This document shows positions 57,935-64,000 of a stretch of 64,000 nucleotides of DNA, piece after piece. The notes under the pieces are model-generated. The model made no database searches, was not told where the DNA came from, and saw nothing but the letters and a program-made list of their open reading frames with translations. The stretch comes from a bacterium. GTDB taxonomy: Bacteria; Bacillota; Bacilli; Lactobacillales; Streptococcaceae. The stretch covers positions 1 through 64,000 of the forward strand of contig CAJNDD010000008.1 of the NCBI GenBank assembly GCA_905221435.1. The letters run 5' to 3'. The stretch's first letter is position 1. Every line of letters starts with the position of its first letter. Made by a program: the position numbers and the translations under genes.

Positions 57935-58953
57935 TTGATGATGACACTTTCGTTTTCTTTCTTGACGATGCGACCAATTTCATAGACTGGTTCATCCAAC
58001 AATTCCTTGACGCGACCTACATTTTCAGGGCTAACTGCCAGCATGAGTCCCACACCCATATTGAAGATTTCAAACATTTCTTCATGCTTGATTTCACCGT
58101 ATTTTTCAAGGGCTTTGAAAATCGGAAGCACTGGAACCTTGTCTTCTTCAATTTCCGCAGCTAGGTCAGCCGCAAACATACGAGGAACATTCTCGATAAA
58201 GCCACCACCTGTGATGTGGGCAATGCCGTTGACCAACTCTTCCTTGATGAGTGGCAAGACAGCCTTGACATAGATACGAGTTGGCTCAAGAAGAACATCC
58301 TTGAGTTTCTTGCCTTCCAATTCTGGCAAAACTTCCTCACCTGTGTAGTCGGCAAAGACACGACGAACGAGAGAGTAACCATTGGAGTGAATACCACTTG
58401 AGGCAAGTCCGAAAAGAACATCTCCTTCTGCCACCTTTGAACCGTCGATGATTTGAGATTTTTCAGCCACACCGACCGCAAAACCAGCCAAGTCATAGTC
58501 ATCTTCGCCATACATACCCGGCATTTCAGCCGTTTCCCCACCGATGAGGGCAGCACCTGCCTGCACACAGCCTTCTGCCACACCAGCAACCACTTGTTCT
58601 AGTTTAGCTGGTTCATTCTTCCCTGTCGCTACGTAGTCAAGGAAGTAAAGAGGCTCCGCACCTGCAGCGATGATGTCGTTGACACACATTGCCACACAGT
58701 CCTGACCAATAGTATCGTGCTTGTCGTACTTAATAGCCAGCATGAGCTTGGTCCCGACACCATCAGTTCCTGAAATCAAGACAGGCTCTTTGACACCAGT
58801 TTTTGAAAGGTCAAACATGCCACCGAAACCACCAAGAGCTCCCATGACACCTGCACGCTCCGTACGAGCTACGTGCTTTTTGATCCGTTCAACAACTTCA
58901 TAACCCGCTTCAACATCCACACCGGATTGCGCATAAGCATTTTTATTTGTCAT
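57931..58953 (-). CDS. purM: Phosphoribosylformylglycinamidine cyclo-ligase (AIR synthetase)
   Basis: 340 residues. It starts [19 protein letters not shown], with the PurM/ThiL-type ATP-binding fold ([36 protein letters not shown]). I place the start at 58953; upstream AAAGGAAAGGAAGAG provides the ribosome site. The in-frame ATG at 58974 is weaker. Confidence 0.96.
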   Translation of the reverse strand: MTNKNAYAQSGVDVEAGYEVVERIKKHVARTERAGVMGALGGFGGMFDLSKTGVKEPVLISGTDGVGTKLMLAIKYDKHDTIGQDCVAMCVNDIIAAGAEPLYFLDYVATGKNEPAKLEQVVAGVAEGCVQAGAALIGGETAEMPGMYGEDDYDLAGFAVGVAEKSQIIDGSKVAEGDVLFGLASSGIHSNGYSLVRRVFADYTGEEVLPELEGKKLKDVLLEPTRIYVKAVLPLIKEELVNGIAHITGGGFIENVPRMFAADLAAEIEEDKVPVLPIFKALEKYGEIKHEEMFEIFNMGVGLMLAVSPENVGRVKELLDEPVYEIGRIVKKENESVIIK

Positions 58954-58991
58954 CTTCTCTTCCTTTCCTTTCATGGAGAGTCTTTATCCGT

Positions 58992-60434
58992 CTATTTGTA
59001 AAAACTGATCTTATCCCCCAAGCTTCTACGATATTCTTCCTCATAGTCGTAGAGAGGAGTTGGGTAGTCGCCATCAAAATAAGCGACACAGAGACCACCG
59101 TTTGGCGCATCTGTTTCAATCCCGATAGAATCAATCAAGCCATCAATCGAAAGATAGGTCAGGCTATCCGCTCCAATGATTTGGCGAGTTTCTTCAACTG
59201 TATGATTGGCCGCAATCAGCTCCTGACGCGTCTGGATATCAATCCCGTAGAAACATGGATAAGCTAGCGCTGGACTACCAATGGCAACATGAACCTCAGA
59301 CGCACCTGCTTCTTTCAAAAGCTGAACGATGCGGCGAGAGGTTGTCCCACGAACAATGGAATCATCAATCATAACTACACGTTTGCCTTTGACAACACCC
59401 GAAACGGCAGACAGTTTCATCCGCACCCCTTGCTCCCGCAATTCTTGAGTCGGTTGGATAAAGGTACGTTGCGTGTATTGATTTTTAATGAGCCCCATTT
59501 CATTTGGCAGACCGGATTCTTCCACAAAGCCCATGGCTGCACTGAGTGAAGAATTGGGCACACCGACCACGATATCAGCTTCGTGCTTAAACTCACGCGC
59601 CAATTGGGCCCCCATACGTTTGCGAGCTGTATGGACATTGACACCGTGGATATTAGAATCAGGACGAGCAAAGTAGATATACTCCATAGAACAAATCGCC
59701 AGCTGGGTATCATTCGTATAGCTATCGTACTGAATCCCATTGTCATCCACGATTACAATCTCTCCTGGTTTTACATCGCGAATCCACTCGGCACCAATGA
59801 CTTCAAAAGCACAAGTTTCAGAAGAAACAACAACTGCTCCGTTTGCCATTTTCCCAATAGAAAGTGGACGAAAACCATTAGGATCAAGAGCCGCAATCAA
59901 CTTGCCCTCAAACAGCAGGATATAAGCAAATCCACCTTTTACAAGGCTGAGCGCCTCTTTGATTTTGCCCATCAAGTTCGGATTGTGACTGCGACGAATG
60001 AGGTGTGCCAAGATTTCCGAGTCCGAAGTTGAACTGAAAATAGCTCCTCTTTGTTCCAATTCTTTCTTGAGCGATTCGGCATTGGTCAAGTTTCCGTTAT
60101 GAGCAAGTCCAAACTGCATATCATGAAAACGAAAGAGGAAGGGCTGGATGTTATCAACAGAAGCTTCACCAGCAGTCGCATAACGAACATGCCCAATCGC
60201 GCTCGTTCCAGTCAGTTTATCCAAATTAGCTGGGTTTCTGAACACTTCTGATAAAAGCCCCATATCACGATGACGCTTCAATTGCCCCTGATCATTGGAA
60301 AGGATTCCTGCCCCCTCCTGACCACGGTGCTGAAGACTGTGTAGACCAAAATAGGTTAATTTAGCAGCATCTGGATGTCCCCAGATACCGAAAACACCAC
60401 ATTCTTCATTAAGAGATTTTACTTCGTATGTCAT
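58992..60434 (-). CDS. purF: Amidophosphoribosyltransferase
   Basis: First committed step of purine synthesis. 480 residues. A propeptide of 11 residues precedes the nucleophile C12 (LNEECGVFGIWGH). The glutaminase domain (GHVRYATAGEAS) and the PRPP-binding motif VVMIDDSIVRGTTSRR are visible. In family members the propeptide is removed and the enzyme carries an Fe-S cluster. Confidence 0.97.
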   Translation of the reverse strand: MTYEVKSLNEECGVFGIWGHPDAAKLTYFGLHSLQHRGQEGAGILSNDQGQLKRHRDMGLLSEVFRNPANLDKLTGTSAIGHVRYATAGEASVDNIQPFLFRFHDMQFGLAHNGNLTNAESLKKELEQRGAIFSSTSDSEILAHLIRRSHNPNLMGKIKEALSLVKGGFAYILLFEGKLIAALDPNGFRPLSIGKMANGAVVVSSETCAFEVIGAEWIRDVKPGEIVIVDDNGIQYDSYTNDTQLAICSMEYIYFARPDSNIHGVNVHTARKRMGAQLAREFKHEADIVVGVPNSSLSAAMGFVEESGLPNEMGLIKNQYTQRTFIQPTQELREQGVRMKLSAVSGVVKGKRVVMIDDSIVRGTTSRRIVQLLKEAGASEVHVAIGSPALAYPCFYGIDIQTRQELIAANHTVEETRQIIGADSLTYLSIDGLIDSIGIETDAPNGGLCVAYFDGDYPTPLYDYEEEYRRSLGDKISFYK

Positions 60435-60527
60435 TTTTTATACCTAATTTTTATTTGTGTAGCATCAAGAGCTAAATCTACATGACTTTTACATTACTGA
60501 TATTGTCTATCGAAAAAACCGCAAATC

Positions 60528-63500
60528 TTATTTCCCAGTAAAGTATTTAACAGCTGACGCAAACAGGTGCTGGTCTTTATTTCCTGGGATATTTTGGAAG
60601 AGACCGTCTTCATAACGTTCTGAGTGGCCCATCTTACCGATGATTTGTCCGTTCTTACTGGTAATTCCTTCGATGGCATTGACAGAACCATTCGGATTGT
60701 ACTTAGAATCCATGCTTGGTTTGCCGTCAAAGTCAACGTATTGGCTGAAAATTTGGCCATTGTCACGGAGCTCCGCAAACTCCTCAGCCGTCACAACAAA
60801 CTTCCCTTCACCGTGTGAAACCGGAATAGCGTGGATATCTCCCACTTGCACTCCAGCCAACCATGGCGAGTTAGTATTGGCAATCCGAGTTTCCACCATC
60901 TTCGCTACGTGCTGATTGGCATCATTGTAGAAAAGGGTTGGGCTAGTACTAGTAGCATCCTCGAAGTTTCCATATGGAAGAAGACCTGATTTGACCAAGG
61001 CCTGGAATCCATTACAGATACCGATAATCAAGCCACCACGAGCGATAAAGCTATCAATAGCCGCACGCACTTTTTCATTAAGAAGGATATTGACGATAAA
61101 CTTAGCTGAGCCATCTGGCTCATCTGCAGCTGAGAATCCTCCTGCAAAGAAGAGGATATTAGCCTTGTCGATATTGTCAACCATGGTTTCAACTGACTTG
61201 ACAATGGCTTCTTCATTCAAGGTCACGAATGGCACCAAGTTGACTTCTGCACCTTCTTTTTCAAAAGCTTTTGCTGAATCATATTCTGAGTTTGTTCCTG
61301 GGAAGACTGGGATGTAAACCACAGGTTTTTCAATGGTTTCCTTGACTTTGATGATTGCGTCAGAAGCGACAGCTGGAACTTCGTCCAGTTCTTTAGATTG
61401 GGCAAATTCTGTTGGGTAAACTTCTTCCAGTTTCCCTTGGAAGGCACTGTCAAGTTTGTGTCCATCTAGCTTCACACCGTTGACAACGAGTGTAAAGTCT
61501 GCTTTCGTTTGTCCAATCTTCTCTACTCCAGCGATTTCTTCAGGAGATGTGAAGACAAATCCGCCTAATTGAGCTGTCAAGGCTGTTTCAAGTTCAGGCA
61601 AGGTCACCTCTGTACCGATATGATTCCCAAAGGTAGCAAGAGCCAAGCTTTCAAGGACACCACCATATTTAACAGCTGATGCAGATGTTACTTTGTGATC
61701 AGCTTGGATGGCTTCAAACTGAGCAAAATTTTTCTTAATCAAGTCAAAATCAATCTCTGCAGAGAGGGCTTGACCTGGGATGTAGTAGATGTTTTCACCA
61801 GCAGTCTTGAACTCAGGAGAGAGGACCTTACGGCTATCTGCTGTTGTCACCCCAAAGGCAACCAAGGTTGGTGGTACAGTCAATTCTTCAAAAGTACCAG
61901 ACATGGAGTCCTTACCACCGATAGATGGCAAGCCAAGTTGGATTTGTGCTTCGATAGAGCCTAGAAGAGCGGCTACTGGCTGACCAAAACGCTCTGCTTG
62001 TTTATCCATGCGCTCAAAATATTCTTGATAAGAGAACCGAGCCTTAGACCAGTTGGCGCCAGCAGCCACCAAACGAGCAGTTGCTTCGATAACTGCATAA
62101 GCCGCACCATGGTATGGAGACCATTCTGCCACATAAGGGTTAAATCCTTGCGCCATGACTGATGCAGTATGAGTCACACCATGTTGAACTGGCAATTTCT
62201 GCACAGAAGCCTCAGTTGGTGTGAGTTGGTAGCGACCGCCAAGTGGGTGATTGACCGTTGAACGACCGACCGAGCAGTCAAAGATAGTTTGCAGACCTTT
62301 TTGACTCGCATGGTTGAGGTCAGACAAGACCGCAAGGGTATCTGATTCAAACGTGTCAACGCTTATTGTGCGTTCTTCTGGAAGTTTGACATCCTTGTCC
62401 ACAACCTTGGCATCGACAACAACACGCACACCGTTTGTATCAAGGAAACGACGTTCCAAGTCAACAATCGTTTCACCATTCCAGTGCATGACAAGATTTG
62501 GTTTTTCAGTCACTGTTGCAACGACAACAGCGTCAATATTTTCTTGGTTACATGCGGCAACGAAGGCATCTACGTCCTCAGGACGAACCACGACCGCCAT
62601 CCGTTCTTGCGATTCAGAGATGGCAATTTCTGTCCCGTTCAAGCCTTGGTATTTAAGAGGAACCTTGTTAAGGTCAATTTCAAGACCGTCTGCCAATTCC
62701 CCGATGGCTACACAGACACCACCAGCACCAAAGTCGTTGGATTTCTTGATGAGACGAGTGACATCCCCATTACGGAAAAGGCGCTGAATCTTGCGTTCTT
62801 CGATGGCATTCCCTTTTTGAACCTCCGCTCCAGCAGTCTCTACAGACTCAACTGTTTGAACCTTGGAAGACCCTGTCGCACCACCGACACCATCACGGCC
62901 AGTCTTACCACCTAGCAAGATAATCACATCGCCCGCTTCCGGTTTTTCACGAACAACATTGCCCTTAGGAGCCGCACCAACAACAGCACCTAACTCCATG
63001 CGTTTAGCTACAAAGCCTGGGTGGAAGTATTCACGAACGTAAGTCGTCGCCAGACCAATTTGGTTACCATACGAAGAATAACCATGAGCCGCTGTTTTAG
63101 AAATGACTTGTTGTGGCAATTTCCCAGCACGCGTTTCTGAAATCGGAGCTGTAATGTCACCCGCACCAGAGATACGCATGGCTTGGTAAACATAAGAACG
63201 GCCTGACAATGGGTCACGAATGGCTCCACCGATACAAGTAGCCGCTCCGCCAAATGGCTCAATTTCCGTTGGGTGATTGTGGGTTTCGTTTTTGAACATA
63301 AGGAGCCAAGGTTCCTTGACACCATCAACGTCCACTTCGATTTCAACCGAGCAAGCATTGATCTCGTCAGACACTTCCATGTCGTCCAAACGCCCATTAG
63401 CACGCTCATAACGACCAAAAATAGTCGCCATATCCATCAAGGTTTGTGGTTTCTCCGAACGCCCCAACTCATCACGCATGGCAATATACTTGTCATAGGT

Positions 63501-64000
63501 CGCTTGCAATTGCTTTTGGAATTTAGAAGCTGAGAAATCAATCTGTTTCAACTCTGTCTCAAAAGTCGTGTGACGGCAGTGGTCAGACCAGTAAGTGTCC
63601 AAAACCTTGAGCTCTGTCTCAGTTGGTACGCGCCCAATTGACTTGAAGTAGTCTTGGATAAAGAGCAAATCATCCACTTCCATGGCCATTCCTTGCTCAG
63701 CCTTGTAGCGGGCAAAGTCTTCTGCCGTATAGCTTTCAAAGAAAGTCAATTTTGGAATGGTCTTGTCTGACTCTGAAAATTCCTGCTTGGCAATCCCTGT
63801 CGTGATGTCCTTGAAACGAGAATCAACTGGGTTGAGCAGGTAGTTCTTGACCGATTCCAACTCAGTCGCATCAATATCCTTATTGACCAAGTAAAGCTGG
63901 GATGTGTTGACTGTTACATCACTTGAACTTCCCAGCAAAAGCAAGGCTTCCTGTGACGAAGCTGCACGCTGGTCAAACTGTCCTGGCAGACTTTCAATGG
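60528..64000 (-). CDS. purL: Phosphoribosylformylglycinamidine synthase, large form, N-terminus cut off
   Basis: 1156 residues are visible of about 1240. The gene runs off the right edge; the frame continues open from 63944 to 64000 (ending ...IESLPGQFDQRAASSQEA), so the ATG is outside. It contains the PurM-like synthase region (ETHNHPTEIEPFGGAATC, GGKTGRDGVGGATG) and a C-terminal glutaminase with the nucleophile Cys in GICNGFQAL. It supplies FGAM to purM. Immediately upstream of purF in the operon. Confidence 0.97.
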   Translation of the reverse strand, partial: IESLPGQFDQRAASSQEALLLLGSSSDVTVNTSQLYLVNKDIDATELESVKNYLLNPVDSRFKDITTGIAKQEFSESDKTIPKLTFFESYTAEDFARYKAEQGMAMEVDDLLFIQDYFKSIGRVPTETELKVLDTYWSDHCRHTTFETELKQIDFSASKFQKQLQATYDKYIAMRDELGRSEKPQTLMDMATIFGRYERANGRLDDMEVSDEINACSVEIEVDVDGVKEPWLLMFKNETHNHPTEIEPFGGAATCIGGAIRDPLSGRSYVYQAMRISGAGDITAPISETRAGKLPQQVISKTAAHGYSSYGNQIGLATTYVREYFHPGFVAKRMELGAVVGAAPKGNVVREKPEAGDVIILLGGKTGRDGVGGATGSSKVQTVESVETAGAEVQKGNAIEERKIQRLFRNGDVTRLIKKSNDFGAGGVCVAIGELADGLEIDLNKVPLKYQGLNGTEIAISESQERMAVVVRPEDVDAFVAACNQENIDAVVVATVTEKPNLVMHWNGETIVDLERRFLDTNGVRVVVDAKVVDKDVKLPEERTISVDTFESDTLAVLSDLNHASQKGLQTIFDCSVGRSTVNHPLGGRYQLTPTEASVQKLPVQHGVTHTASVMAQGFNPYVAEWSPYHGAAYAVIEATARLVAAGANWSKARFSYQEYFERMDKQAERFGQPVAALLGSIEAQIQLGLPSIGGKDSMSGTFEELTVPPTLVAFGVTTADSRKVLSPEFKTAGENIYYIPGQALSAEIDFDLIKKNFAQFEAIQADHKVTSASAVKYGGVLESLALATFGNHIGTEVTLPELETALTAQLGGFVFTSPEEIAGVEKIGQTKADFTLVVNGVKLDGHKLDSAFQGKLEEVYPTEFAQSKELDEVPAVASDAIIKVKETIEKPVVYIPVFPGTNSEYDSAKAFEKEGAEVNLVPFVTLNEEAIVKSVETMVDNIDKANILFFAGGFSAADEPDGSAKFIVNILLNEKVRAAIDSFIARGGLIIGICNGFQALVKSGLLPYGNFEDATSTSPTLFYNDANQHVAKMVETRIANTNSPWLAGVQVGDIHAIPVSHGEGKFVVTAEEFAELRDNGQIFSQYVDFDGKPSMDSKYNPNGSVNAIEGITSKNGQIIGKMGHSERYEDGLFQNIPGNKDQHLFASAVKYFTGK

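Overview
The window reads as chromosome of a mitis-group Streptococcus (S. mitis / S. oralis type). Evidence: a pneumococcus-like mal regulon, pbp1b-tyrS-rlmA and aspS/hisS blocks, two copies of the short RUP repeat known from pneumococci and relatives, and low GC. A full type II-A CRISPR-Cas locus argues against S. pneumoniae itself, which as far as I know lacks one. Species is inferred; no rRNA or tRNA gene was seen.

Layout. 1-291: edge of an IS3-family element. 305-8557: tracrRNA (minus strand), then cas9-cas1-cas2-csn2, leader and a 28-repeat array on the plus strand. The Cas9 C-terminus resembles the S. thermophilus CRISPR3 enzyme. 8.6-17.5 kb: housekeeping genes (rhomboid protease, 5-formyltetrahydrofolate cyclo-ligase, diaminopimelate/lysine synthesis, EamA exporter, PBP1b, TyrRS, RlmA). 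17.6-27.5 kb: maltodextrin regulon, with malQ-malP and malX-malC-malD divergent from a shared operator region, then malA-malR. 27.5-40.7 kb: YitT protein, aspS, small membrane proteins, hisS, MFS transporter, Rgg regulator, a SufT-like protein, ilvD with a perfect CodY box, an SPFH/ribbon-helix-helix pair, rpmF-rpmG, and a TetR-flavodoxin pair.

40.7-64 kb is the purine biosynthesis cluster, read on the minus strand from purL (cut by the right edge) through purF, purM, purN, purH, purD, purE and purK to purB. It is interrupted by foreign, AT-rich genes: (a) a membrane protein fused translationally between purN and purH; (b) a 5-kb operon between purH and purD encoding a C5 DNA methyltransferase, a protein with two GHKL ATPase domains and a histidine-kinase-like H-box, and a receiver-like protein; (c) a racemase module behind purK; (d) a PD-(D/E)xK nuclease-like gene running into the start of purB, plus orphan genes. 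Modules (b) and (c) are each bounded by a second, short copy of the 3' end of the pur gene they follow. The purH copy differs from the intact gene only at synonymous sites, so it looks like the displaced end of a recently functional gene.

The most interesting candidate for an undescribed system is module (b): DNA methylation coupled to what looks like a histidine-kinase/receiver phosphorelay carrying an extra MORC/Hsp90-like ATPase, with no recognisable restriction nuclease. With the CRISPR locus and the nuclease-like gene, the window carries at least two and perhaps four defence-related modules.
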